Shown here one piece after another: positions 13,208-23,253 of a stretch of 64,000 nucleotides of DNA. The notes under the pieces are model-generated. The model was not told where the DNA came from. It saw only the letters and a program-made list of their open reading frames with translations, and searched no databases. A program made the translations under genes and the position numbers. Each line of letters starts with the position of its first letter. Position 1 is the stretch's first letter. Origin of the DNA: Staphylotrichum longicolle. Taxonomy: Eukaryota > Ascomycota > Sordariomycetes > Sordariales > Chaetomiaceae. The stretch spans positions 2,852,001 through 2,916,000 of the forward strand of contig JAHCVI010000001.1 in the NCBI GenBank assembly GCA_019096155.1, read 5' to 3'.

Positions 13208-14664
13208 CAGGCTTCCCTTCCGGAATGCAACCATGGAATCGGTGGTGGTCTGGACTTGCCGCTACCCTCGCTGCCGCGCTGCCCTACGGGGCTCCACGAA
13301 CGCCCGAGAGCATTGGCTTCTGGACGGTCATCACCAACTGACCCTTCCTGCATTGCATGTCTTGGCAGATCCTCCAACGCTTCTGTGCCCAGGATGACGC
13401 AGGGTTCGAACTCGGATCTTGGAGTGTGCGCACGAGGATGACTCGGGCGCCGGTTGCGTGCAAGCAGCCTCCGACTGGGAAACACAACAAGCCTGCAGCC
13501 CTCCGAATCCTCGATGGAAACACCCAGTCAGTGCTTCAACGGCGGCCATTGCCACCGTAGCATCGCGAGACAACGGCCACTGCCAGCGCGTGGGGGGTGA
13601 GTGACACCACCTTTTAATTCCCTATCTCCGTCGCACGCAGGAAACCCCAGCAGTTAGCAGCGCGGTTTGAGGAAAAAACAAAATCAGCATGATGTTTCCG
13701 AGAGGATCCCCTGGGCCGCCGTATTTGCAGGGCCTCCCAACCTCTTCCCGCAACACGAGGACGTAGTTGTCTTGGTCATCCCCCCTCCAAATCATCGTTA
13801 TGCGCTCGATGCATGACCATTCGGCACCGATTGGGCTGCCAGCAGGAGCCCCGTCATCTTAGCTCCTCACCAGCGAACCGCCTGCAGAGAGCCTTGGTTG
13901 GATATAACACCATCCTTCTATATTACCACCATGCAATTTCTCCGGGCTTGCCAACGCAACATCCTTCTCTCAGCAAAAGCTGAATGCAGGAGAGCGCCCT
14001 GTGCGCCTTGGCATGCTTCCTCGCTGCTGACAGGATGCTCCGGGATGATTACCACTTTCCCGGTGGAGGTGCGCCAGTTTGTCTGGAGGCATCGTGTTTC
14101 CTGCGTCGTTACATGCATTGCTTCTTGGTTGTGACCCTCTGCGATTCGAGAGCTGGAGTTGGCCGTTTGGCCGTGAAGGAGGGAAGACGTGGAAATTGTC
14201 TCATGTGCTGGCTGCTCTCATCGGTTGTCATCCACCAACCGGCCTCCATGCTGGAGACCCGCCTTCCTGAGCGGCTGCTTTTCTGATGTTCGCAAAGAAC
14301 CCCCAGGACCAAGCCTGGTTTACTGAAAGGGCGTGGAACGCGAGCGAAACGCGCAAACGGAAGGATGCCATCCAGCCCCGGAAGTCCACACAAAGCATCC
14401 CCGTGGAACGGTTTTCGACCCGGGCACATCTCAACGTCAGAACGCACCCGGGAAAGGTGTTGCCATCTAACACCGTCCCAAACTCACACCACTGACGGCT
14501 CGTCTGTCGAACCCCTTAATCTCTTTGTAAACCGTAGACAGACATGCTGCGCCTAAGCAGGTATGTACTGACATGATCAAAGCAGAACCGCGTACACCTT
14601 CCCGGAAAGCCCTCTCTATTGCGTCGAAAGGACAACAACCACCCCCACTTGTTCCGAGGGTTCC

Positions 14665-17629
14665 CTACGCCAAGTAGACGTACGACCCGCCCTCCCGGTC
14701 AAGGTAATCCTTCTCAATGAGCCTGTCACAGAAGACAACGTTAGCAACCCGCTACACACCCACAAATCCTCCAAGAAGACAAAGACTCACTTCTCGATGT
14801 TCGCCTTGATATCCCCCGCGTCCACCGCCCCCCTGCTCTTGGTCTGGTTGATGACCTCGGCGACGAGCTGCGCATGCGTCATGGTCTTGCGGCTCTTCAT
14901 GATGCGGACAATCGCCGCCTGCGTCTCGAACTGCCGGTCGGCCGCCACGCGCTGGTGCGTCTCGCGGTTCTCCTCCTTGGTCTCGCGCAGCTGGATCTGG
15001 TTGATCTTGACGCGGAATTTGGGATCCGTGAAGGCCTTGTTGACCGTGAAGGTGTCGGTGGCCGCCACCTCGCGGCCCTTGGGGTGCTTGGTCAGCACGC
15101 GCGCGCGGCCGCACGCGAGCGACTGCAGCGTGCGGTCGAGCTCGCCGCCCTGCAGGCCCGTCGACTGCGAGATTTGGTCGTACGAGAGCACGCCGGCGGT
15201 CGGCGAGGACGGGTCGGCGTGCTCGACCTCGTTGAAGAGCATGAGCACCGAGGCCTGCGGGGCGCTGACGAGGAGCTCCTTGGGACCGCGGTTGAACTGC
15301 GCGCGGATGGCGCAGTGCGCCATGTTGTGCTTCCACGTCAGGCGGCGGCCGGTGTGCTTGGTTTTGTAGTAGTTGTCAAAGGTGGTGATCTGCTCGAGGA
15401 CTTCTTTGGGCAGGAGGACCTTAACGTCGGGGAACGTGGGCCACGCGGCGGCGGAGAGGATGTTGACCGTCAGGTCGACGCCGCCGTTGCTCCGGCCCGT
15501 GCCCGTCAGCCATTCCTTGTATGATGCCATCTCCTCCTTGGCCAGCTCTTGGTCCTTGAACATCTGCTCCAGATTGTGGGTAAAGCTGGAGCCGCACTCG
15601 ACCTTGAGCTTTGCGAGCATGCTCCGCTCGGCGTCCTGGCTTGCGCTCCGGCCCAGGAGCAACCGCCGCGCCAGGTCTCTCTTGTAGAACGCTTCGAAAA
15701 CGTCCTTGCCCTCGATGAAGCGGAACAGCTCGAGGCCGTGGTCCAGCTGCCGGTCCAACTCGGCATCTTCGTCGCCGGTGCTCGCCACGCCGCTCATCTC
15801 GGCATCCGCCCTGTCCTGGCTGTCGGAGAACAACGACTTGGGGAGCGTCCTGAGACCGCCGCGCAGGAGCATGTCGATGTACTTGGCGATCATCTCGCCG
15901 ACCTTGGACGTGCCCGTGTTCCATGCCGAGGAGGTCTTCTTGTCGTTGATAAAGTGGCCGAACGCTTCCCTCAAGCCGTAGTAAAAGACGTCGTCCCGGG
16001 AGAACGCATCCCTTATCATGATGTCCAGTGACCGCCGCAGCTCCAGCAGGCGAATGACCATATCATCCCCGCGCTCGGTATCGCAGACGATGGCGGAGCC
16101 CGTCTCCCGGATGTAATCCTCCCAGGGCCCCTTCAGGCGCTTCTGCAAACCAGTCAGCTTCAGCAGCTCGTAGAGCGCCCTCATCGACTCGACATCTTGG
16201 GCCTGCAGCAGCTTCGCGACGCTGCCGCTGTCGAGGAGCTTCTCCGCATACTGCTCAATCAGAACTTGGTGCGCATCGCTCAAGAGCTGCCGCTTTGTGG
16301 TGCTCTCAAAGTTGTACCCGTCACACCTAGCGGCCTCCTTCTCCAGCACCGTCGCGACCGCCCTAATGTAGTCCTTGAGCCCATACGCGGCGCTCACCTC
16401 GGCAGCGAACTGTTCATAGTACCGATGCGACTCGGCCAAAAACGTCGGCTCAAACGACTTCCCGTACACCCCACACAGCCTCAGCATCCCGATCGCGTCT
16501 TTCAGCAGCGCCCCGTCCGCTCTCTCATCCCCATGCCTCGCATAGTCCACCAGCCGACACACCCCTTCTAACACCGCTCGTCCCTGCGGTAACAACCCGC
16601 CGCCCTTCGCCCCCGCGGACCCAAACACCGCCTTCCTAAACAACGCAATCCCCATCTCATTGATCCCCTGCCTCCTCCCCTCGACCCCCCCCTTGCATCA
16701 GCAACAACCCCCGATCCAAATAACTGTACACCCCCTTACCACAAACACAACCTCATTCCACCGCCTCCACCTCCCCACCACCTCCTCACCAACCCATCCC
16801 CCCCAACCCTCACACCACCACCCCAACCTCCCCCTCCTTCTCCTTCTCCTTCAGAAGAAGAAGAAGCAAACCGCTCCCACAACCCGCCCAACATCTCCCG
16901 CCCGCCCAGCCACGCCTCACACCGGCCCCGCAGCCGCTCCATCAGCTCCGGCCCGTCGCCCTTGCGGCAAATGTCCTCGACGCCGCGGTACAGCCGCTCC
17001 ATGGGCTGGGCGGTGGGCTGGCCCGCAAAGATGGAGGACAGCGCGGCGTCGAGGGAGGCGTGGATGCGCGCGTAGTAGGTTTCTACCCCACCACCACCAC
17101 CACCACCTCCTCCTCCTCCTCCTCCGCCGCCGCCGGAGGACCGGGAAGTTGTTGTTGTTGTTGAAACAGTGGTGGCTGTGGGTGAAGGGGTAGAGGGAGG
17201 GCGGAGATTCTTGATGACGAGCTTGCGGGAGCCGAGGTGTGGTTGGAGGGCGGTGCGGGGCTGGCGGTGGTGGTGGTGGGTGTGCGGGTTGTACGGGGGC
17301 GCGGAGAGGCTGGCTGTTGTGGTGGTGGTCGGCGGGGTGGTGATGGTGAGGTCGATCACCTCGGGGCGCTTGCCCTGGACTTTGGCCGACATTGTTGTCG
17401 TTGTGGTGGTTGGATGTGGTGATGGGGTGGTGGTGGGCGGGGTGTAGTGCTCGGAGCGCGGGCGCTTGGGGTCGGGGCGGGCTGTCGTGGAGTTGGTGGT
17501 GTTGTTTGTGGGATGAGGGGTGGCCGAGTCAGGATCGGAGTCGACGCGTGGTCGGCGTCGGGGAGTTGGGCTCGAGGAGGAGGTTGGGGTTGAATTGGAG
17601 GGGCCGGAAGCGGGCGGTAAGGGAGGCAT
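14665..17629 (-). CDS. cul4: Cullin-4, scaffold of a CRL4 ubiquitin ligase (frame-disrupted in its N-terminal half)
   Basis: The product would scaffold a DDB1-type Cullin-RING ubiquitin ligase in the nucleus. The C-terminal frame (14791-16655) carries the cullin homology core: GKDVFEAFYKRDLARRLLLG, the LTVNIL block, and the neddylation motif IVRIMKSRK. A 68-nt intron (14723-14790) leads to a last exon at 14665-14722 that ends in the classic cullin terminus SYVYLA. The N-terminal frame (16736-17629) has a Pro/Thr-rich lead with PKRPRSE, a VIDLT segment, then SRKLVIKNLRPP and the first cullin repeat, interrupted by a long Gly run. The start may be 17629 or the Met at 17392 (MSAKVQGKRP). Between 16655 and 16800 the conserved segment WNEVVFVVRG, VYSYLDRGLLLM, GINEMG is present but spread over three frames. 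The breaks fall at C-runs 16773-16776 (one base short), 16731-16735 (one short) and 16685-16692 (one extra). Intact length would be near 965 aa. Confidence 0.9.
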
Positions 17630-18383
17630 GGACCGCGCAGGTCCGGCTGTGGGACGGGGCCTCGCGTTGGGGTGCAGCTTTGCGGATTGGGGCTTGGATT
17701 TGTCGACTCAAGCGCTGCGTTTGTGCTGCACTTGTCCGAGTGTTGGTTGTCTGGGCGGGACACTCCGTGATTTTACTCTCCAAGTATCTCTGGATGCAGA
17801 GCAGAATTTTGACCGATGTTCTGTGTCAAGGGAGCTGTTGAGCTGTCGGCGAATGCGGGACGGCGGAGTTAAGGTCGGGTGTGGTTCAAGACCACTGCGG
17901 TGCACGCTTACTATCGATAAGGCCCTGTAACAGGATAACGTTAATACCTACAAGGGTTAGGGTTCTGACAAGCTTTGAGCCTGTCAATGCCGCGTTCACT
18001 AGCGCGTACAGTCCCCGGTAATTACGTCATGGCCCATCATCTCCACCTTCTCCACAAAAAGAACTTCGACGCATCTGGACCTGCCTCGGAATTGCACGTC
18101 CATGATCTGACTTTGGACACTTGACTGCACTCAATTTTCTCTTTTGCATCCCCTTTTTCACTTGTACTGAAGATCAATTGCTGGCAACGAGATTCTCCCA
18201 TTTCTTTGCCATCCAGCACCGGTCTCCGTTGGCACAACAGTACAGACCAATTTCTCATTTACTTTTTTTTTCCTCCCCCCTGTATTATCGTGCATGGGCT
18301 TGCCGTGATCTTCGGATGACTCCGAGCCCTGCTCCATACTTTCTTCGACCTCTACCACCGTCTCGTCTGGGCTGCGTCCGACC
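17630..18383. promoter_or_regulatory. Divergent promoter between cullin-4 and the PQ-loop transporter
   Basis: This 754-bp gap separates the outward-facing starts of cullin-4 (minus) and the PQ-loop gene (plus), so it should serve both. It holds a double telobox (listed separately) and, just before 18384, a pyrimidine-rich leader typical of fungal 5' regions. No gene is seen. Confidence 0.6.
17953..17964 (+). promoter_or_regulatory. Double telobox (AGGGTTAGGGTT)
   Basis: Two perfect telomere-type repeats, 324 bp upstream of the cullin-4 start and 420 bp upstream of the PQ-loop start. Teloboxes in fungal promoters are known binding sites for Myb-domain TRF/Tbf1-type factors; a role here is inferred. 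Confidence 0.5.
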
Positions 18384-19565
18384 ATGGCACCCCCGACCGA
18401 GCCCCTGAACCTCGATGTCGAGGCCATCTCGGGCATCTGCGGGTATGTAGCGGCCCTGCCCACCCGGTTCAGCCCTCTTTGACACCCCTCCAACAGCTCC
18501 ATATCCATAGCGTGCTGGGTCGTCGTCTTCTCGCCCCAGATCATCGAAAACTTCCGCCGCAGCAGCGCTGAGGGCCTGTCGATCCAGTTCGTAGTCGTCT
18601 GGCTGCTGGGCGATGTGTTCAACATCCTGGGCGCCGTGCTGCAGGGCGTGCTTCCCACCATGATCATCCTCGCCATCTACTACACCATTGCCGACATCGT
18701 CCTGCTGGTGCAGTGCTTCTACTACCGGGGCTTTACCCTGCGGGACGATGTGCCGCCGCCGCCAATGCCAACGCCGAGATCGAAACGCAATGGGAACGGG
18801 ACTTTGGGTGAGCCGGATGAGCGCACCGGGCTGCTCACGGATGGTGCTGCTCACACCGAGCGATCGCCGTACTACGGCATTGAGGACCACGAGCGGAGAG
18901 ATTCATGGACGCACCTATCCCCGGCGGTGCCATTCGTGGAGGAGCCCGCCACGGCACCCCCTCCCGCGCCGACAACATGGCTCCAGGCCTTTGCGTTCAA
19001 TAGTTTGGCCGTCCTGATGGTCTGTGCGGCCGGCGTTGCGGGCTGGTGGCTCAGTAGGACGTATGGGCGCGGTGGCGACAACGACGGGCCAAAGCCTGGG
19101 GAAGGGCAGGGCGAACTGCTCAAGTTCAACACGCTGGGTCAGGTTTTTGGATGGCTTTGCGCTGTGCTGTACCTGGGCTCCCGGCTGCCCCAGCTCCTCC
19201 TGAACTGGCGGCGCAAATCTACTGAAGGAGTGTCGGTGCTGTTCTTCCTGTTTGCCTGCCTCGGCAACCTGACGTATGTGCTGTCGATCCTCGCGTTCGA
19301 CCCCAAGTGCGAAGGAGACGAGGGGTGCCAGCCGGGCGAGGCTGCCCAGATCTTTTGGCAGTACATACTCGTCAACCTCTCTTGGCTGGCGGGCAGCGCA
19401 GGCACGCTGCTGCTTGACATGGGCATTTTTGTGCAGTTCTTCGTCTATAGCAAGAGCGAAGAGGACGAGATCAGCGATGACGAGAGTACAGACGAGGAGG
19501 CGAGCATTGAAGGGGAACGATGGGATCAACGGCCGGTGTTAGAAAGGAACAATACCGGGTACTAG
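18384..19565 (+). CDS. PQ-loop vacuolar basic amino-acid transporter (Ypq/Rtc2/Stm1-like)
   Basis: There are two exons, 18384-18442 and 18497-19565, with a 54-nt intron (GTATGT...ACAG, phase 2), giving 375 aa. The start is set by a short first exon (MAPPTEPLNLD) that splices in frame onto SISIACWVVV. Two PQ motifs, FSPQIIENFRR (residues about 31-41) and SRLPQLLLNW (about 249-258), define the family. Hydrophobic segments fit the usual seven membrane spans, with a long acidic/proline-rich loop (about 104-180) between the two halves and an acidic C-tail. Yeast and fission-yeast relatives export cationic amino acids from the vacuole; substrate specificity here is inferred. It is divergent from cullin-4 and convergent with the MFS gene 259 bp downstream. 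Confidence 0.88.
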
Positions 19566-19824
19566 GGGAATGGGGCTGCATTCAGGGGTCTCTGGTGACG
19601 GCGTTTGAAAGGGGACAAAACACAAAAAATGGTATCATCACTGCATAGTATACTTTAATGCGAATTCATCAGCGTGGCTCCAAGGGTACCGGTGTCCATC
19701 GTGATGTTGACTTGGCCGGCAAGAGGCACATCTCGGGTGGCGCTTGTGACACGTTTGCGAGTGAACAAAAAATGGATCACTTTTCAAACTACCTAGGGCA
19801 CTTGAGAATACTGGGAATGCGTCT

Positions 19825-21374
19825 CTACAACCACCCCAACCGCCTCCACACATAACTCCCGCCGCCGAAGAAGGCCGTGGCTCCCGTAAAGGCAATCAGC
19901 CCCCCATACCCGCTCCCATAGCCCCCAAACGCTTGCCCCTTCCACGGCATCCCCTTGATCAGCGCTTCGCTCAACGGGCCCGAGACAACATTCCCAACCC
20001 CGCGGCCCATAGCCAAGAAGGCAAACACCATACTCGGGTCCGCCGCCTTCCCGCTCCCTTCCTCCGCCCCCTCCCCCGTGCCCCTCCTCGTCACCTCCTT
20101 CATGATGCCCGGCCACGCCGACGTGTACGCGCCGGCAAACAGCCCGTACACGACGCAAAACACGTACAGCACCGGCAGGTTCACCGACAGGCCCCAGAAC
20201 AGGAAGGTCCCCACCGTCGCCCCGACCGTCGACACCAGCAGGCACCGCGTCACCTCGAGGCGGTCGATCAGGTGGCCCATGGCGACGCACCCAAACACGC
20301 TCGCCACGTTGACTAGCATCATGGCCACGACCGACGGCAGCGAGCCCGCGCCTAGCACCTGCCGCGCAAACGACGGGAGGTAGATGCCGGGGAGGAAGAA
20401 GCCGACCGCCTCGACGACGTTGAACACCTGGAACCAGCCGAACGGGCGGCTCAGCACGAACGCGAGCGAGTACGGCTTCGCGTGGCGCGCCTGGGCGACG
20501 GGCAGGCGCGGCTTGACGAAGTACGACAGCGGTGCCGTGAGCGCGAAGACGACGCAGGCGAAGACGCGGAGCGTCGTCTGGTGGCCGCGCGCGGCGAGGA
20601 GCGACTCGAGGAGGAGCGGAAGGATGACGCCCGACAGGCCGGTGGCCGACCACATGATGCCGAAGGCCAGGCCGCGGCGGGCCGAGAACCACTCCTCGAG
20701 GTAGATGATGCAGGGCGCGTAGGCGATGGAGCCGCCGAGGGCGTAGAGGATGCCTTGGGTTAAAATGAGGTCTGGGGGTAGCGGGGGAGGTTAGAGGATG
20801 AGGATTTGAAGAGAGTACAGAATGGGGTTGGGGTGGAAAAAGGGGGGGGGGGGGGTTTTGGCCTTGGAGGAAGTTGACGTACGGGGCACGGTGGTGGAAA
20901 AGGAGGAGAGGGCCAGGGCGAGACACATGATGAGCAGCCCGGCGATGGTGGAATAGCGCGCCTGTTTGGGGAAGCGCCGGTGCAGGCCCATGATGATGGG
21001 TGTGTCGAGGTACATGATGCCCATGGCGCAGGTGCCGATCACGGCAATGTTGGGTGCGCCGGCGAAGGGCTCGTGGGTGCTGTAGTAGGCTTGGAAGACG
21101 CCGAACGAGTATCCGAAGCCTGCAAGGGGTCAGGGGACTGTTCTCTGGACGGTATACTCGGGAAGCACCCACCCCAGACAAGACCCTCGATCATGAAGCA
21201 GGCGGCAAGAAAGAGCCAAGCGTCCTTGCCGCCGTCGACCGGAGGCAGACTGGGCATCTCGTGCCCGCTGCCATCTTCAACATGGCGTTCCGGGCTTGTG
21301 GCGCGTGGGGAGTCGTTCAAGTTGCGCAGCTCAACGGCCGAGGCGGATCCCAGTTCGGAAGCCATGGCACTCAT
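19825..21374 (-). CDS. Major facilitator superfamily transporter, monocarboxylate (MCT/Mch)-type
   Basis: There are three exons (21173-21374, 20883-21119, 19825-20771) with introns 21120-21172 (GTGGGT...GCAG) and 20772-20882 (GTACGT...CCAG), giving 461 aa. A 40-50 residue hydrophilic N-terminus is followed by a first span (DAWLFLAACFMIEGLVWG) and GFGYSFGVFQAYY, typical of fungal monocarboxylate-permease-like MFS proteins. Later blocks include EEWFSARRGLAFGIMWS, the second-half span SVVAMMLVNVASVFGCVAMG with HLIDRLEVTR, and GIMKEVTRR between late spans, consistent with 12 spans. The substrate cannot be read from sequence; relatives include riboflavin (Mch5) and uncharacterised Mch carriers. 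Intron 2 contains a 14-base G/C homopolymer. The gene shares a divergent promoter with the enoyl-CoA isomerase. Confidence 0.85.
20842..20855. repeat. G14 homopolymer inside an intron
   Basis: An uninterrupted run of 14 G on the plus strand. It reads as C14 in the sense of the MFS gene, inside its second intron. Its exact length is likely to be poorly determined by any sequencing method. Confidence 0.8.
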
Positions 21375-22270
21375 TGTGCGAGATCACGGTGCTCCAGTTT
21401 GAGGGGTTGAGTTGAGATCAAGAGCATTTCATCGACTCCTTTTATCGAAGTTGCGGTCTCCAGTTCGGCAGGTTCCATCTTAAAATCCATAGGGTAACTG
21501 AAACTCCACTGCGCCCTTCACTTGACCTTTACGATATCGGAAACAAGCCGGGATTGGCCAATGAGGGCAAAGCCCGTCTTCCAACTCACCCATGACGATA
21601 ACTGAACAACTGTCAAGCCGATGCTATCCCATCTTCCTCCCTACACACCGGACCGAACATCGGAGTCGGATGCAGGACGTCGTGGGCACGACTCGGCCCT
21701 TGCCCAGCCCCTGTAGAAGTCGGCAGCACCCGAAGAAGCCTGCCGAAGAAGCGAAGTGCGTGCCCCTGGAATCCTGGACTGGACCCTGGCCCCTGTGGAT
21801 TTTTCCTGGGGTATGTAAGCGGTGCGGAGACAGGGGCTGCGGCCACTTGTATCAGGTTGTTCTTGTTGAGCAGGAGGTGAGGCCCCAGTTCATCCCACGG
21901 GAGCTTTGAGTTTGGGAAAGGGTCATCTCCTTGTCTGAAATGAAGCTGGCTTGTCAGTAGAAAAGCGAAACAAACTGCTGTCAATCAATAAGTAGATGGC
22001 ATCCCAGGAATACATGTCCTTACAAAGAAGATGGGAATGCTGATCTTACCAAGCTTTCCCCGCGACTTGACTCGAGCTTGACAGGGTAACAATGCGGGGA
22101 GCCGAGGTCCGCCAAACTGTGGAGTTCGATTGGTGTGTTCCTGGCAAACAGCAACCGAGGAAGACTGGCATTCCTGCTTATAAGTTCAGGTTTCATCAGT
22201 CTCTTTGAGCACGCCTTCCTTACCGCGTTGTGACGTTCTTTCATTTTGTTTCATGAAATCGTAATTCACC
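21375..22270. promoter_or_regulatory. Divergent promoter between the MFS transporter and the enoyl-CoA isomerase
   Basis: 896 bp between outward-facing starts, with no gene. It contains a perfect 10-bp palindrome, ATTGGCCAAT, at 21553-21562, that is two overlapping CCAAT boxes in opposite orientation. It lies about 180 bp from the MFS start and about 710 bp from the isomerase start. CCAAT boxes are bound by the Hap/NF-Y complex; use here is inferred. Confidence 0.5.
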
Positions 22271-23172
22271 ATGGGGTCCGTCATCAAGGTCGAGTACCAG
22301 GGCCGGCTGGCCATCATCACCATCGACAACGAGGCCAAGCTCAATGCCCTCGACCAGACCGGCTACTACGCCCTCGCCCAGGCTCTGCGTGAGATCGACA
22401 CCCACGACGAAGTCTTCATCACCCTGCTCATCGGCAAGGGCCGCTACTTTTCCGCGTAAGCCTCTCATCTCAACCCGGTCTCACCAGCCCAACACATAGG
22501 TACTGACTGACATCCACTTCCCCCCTCAGCGGCGCCGACGTCTCCCTCTCGCGCCCCACCCCCGAGCAGCACGCCGCCCAGTCCGAGTCCCCGCACCGCT
22601 TCTGGCTGCAGACCTTCGTCGCCTTCAACCTCAACATCACGCAGGCCTTCTACTCGCACTCCAAGATCCTGGTCGTCGGCCTCAACGGGCCCGTGGTCGG
22701 GCTCTCGGCCGCGCTCGTCTCCTTCGCCGACTTCATCTACGCGGCCCCCTCGGCCTTCCTGCTCACGCCCTTCAGCTCGCTCGGCCTCGTCACCGAGGGC
22801 GCCGCGTCGCGCGCCCTCGTGCAGCGCCTGGGCATCTCCAAGGCCAACGAGGCGCTCATCATGAGCAAGCGCATCGGCTGCGACGAGCTGCTCGCCACAG
22901 GGTTCGTCAACAAGGTCTTCTCCGAGTGCGGCAAGGGCGAGGACGCCAAGTTCAAGAGCCTGGTGCTCAAGGAGATTGACGAGCGGCTGGGCGACCACTT
23001 GGTCGGGGAGAGCCTGCTGGGGATCAAGAAGCTGGTGCGGAAGCCCGAGCGGGAGGTGATGGATGTGCAGAACGTCGCCGAGGTCTTTGCCGGGTTGGAT
23101 CGGTTTGTGAGTGGCGTGCCGCAAGGAGAGTTCCTGAAGATTGCTACGGGCAAGAAGAGGCATAAGCTTTGA
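22271..23172 (+). CDS. Peroxisomal enoyl-CoA isomerase/hydratase (ECI1-like crotonase)
   Basis: There are two exons (22271-22455 and 22530-23172), with a 74-nt intron (GTAAGC donor, CTGAC branch sites, CTCAG acceptor), giving 275 aa. The crotonase fold is shown by AIITIDNEAKLNAL near the N-terminus, the substrate-pocket segment FSAGADVSL formed across the splice, and the oxyanion-hole region VGLNGPVVGLSAALV. The next block, DFIYAAPSAFLLTPFSSLGLVTEG, matches fungal delta3,delta2-enoyl-CoA isomerases better than hydratases. The C-terminus HKL is a PTS1-type peroxisomal signal; yeast Eci1 ends in HRL. It should shift double bonds during beta-oxidation of unsaturated fatty acids. Its end is only 81 bp from the convergent end of COG1. 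Confidence 0.85.
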
Positions 23173-23253
23173 GAGGAGGCGCGGGTGTATGTTTTGTAGT
23201 ATTTAAGCTCCCATTTCTTCTTGCCATGATACGATGCAGGCGGATCTTGTTAT

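Larger units (their letters stand above)
11228..14664. other. Intergenic, no gene seen
   Basis: This 3.4-kb stretch lies between the GPI-type gene start and the cullin-4 stop. Open frames are short, overlapping and compositionally random. The part next to 11228 is the promoter side of the GPI-type gene. It holds two small tandem repeats, listed separately. Confidence 0.55.

Noticed and set aside
16655..16760. A 72-nt intron in cullin-4 (GTAAGG, CTGAT, GGCAG)
   Set aside because: Splice signals are acceptable, but it would remove the conserved VYSYLDRGLLLM segment, and a further break would remain upstream; base-run errors explain all three frames better.
20842..20855. G14 run as a frameshift in the MFS gene
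   Set aside because: It falls inside intron 2, whose borders restore one continuous reading frame.
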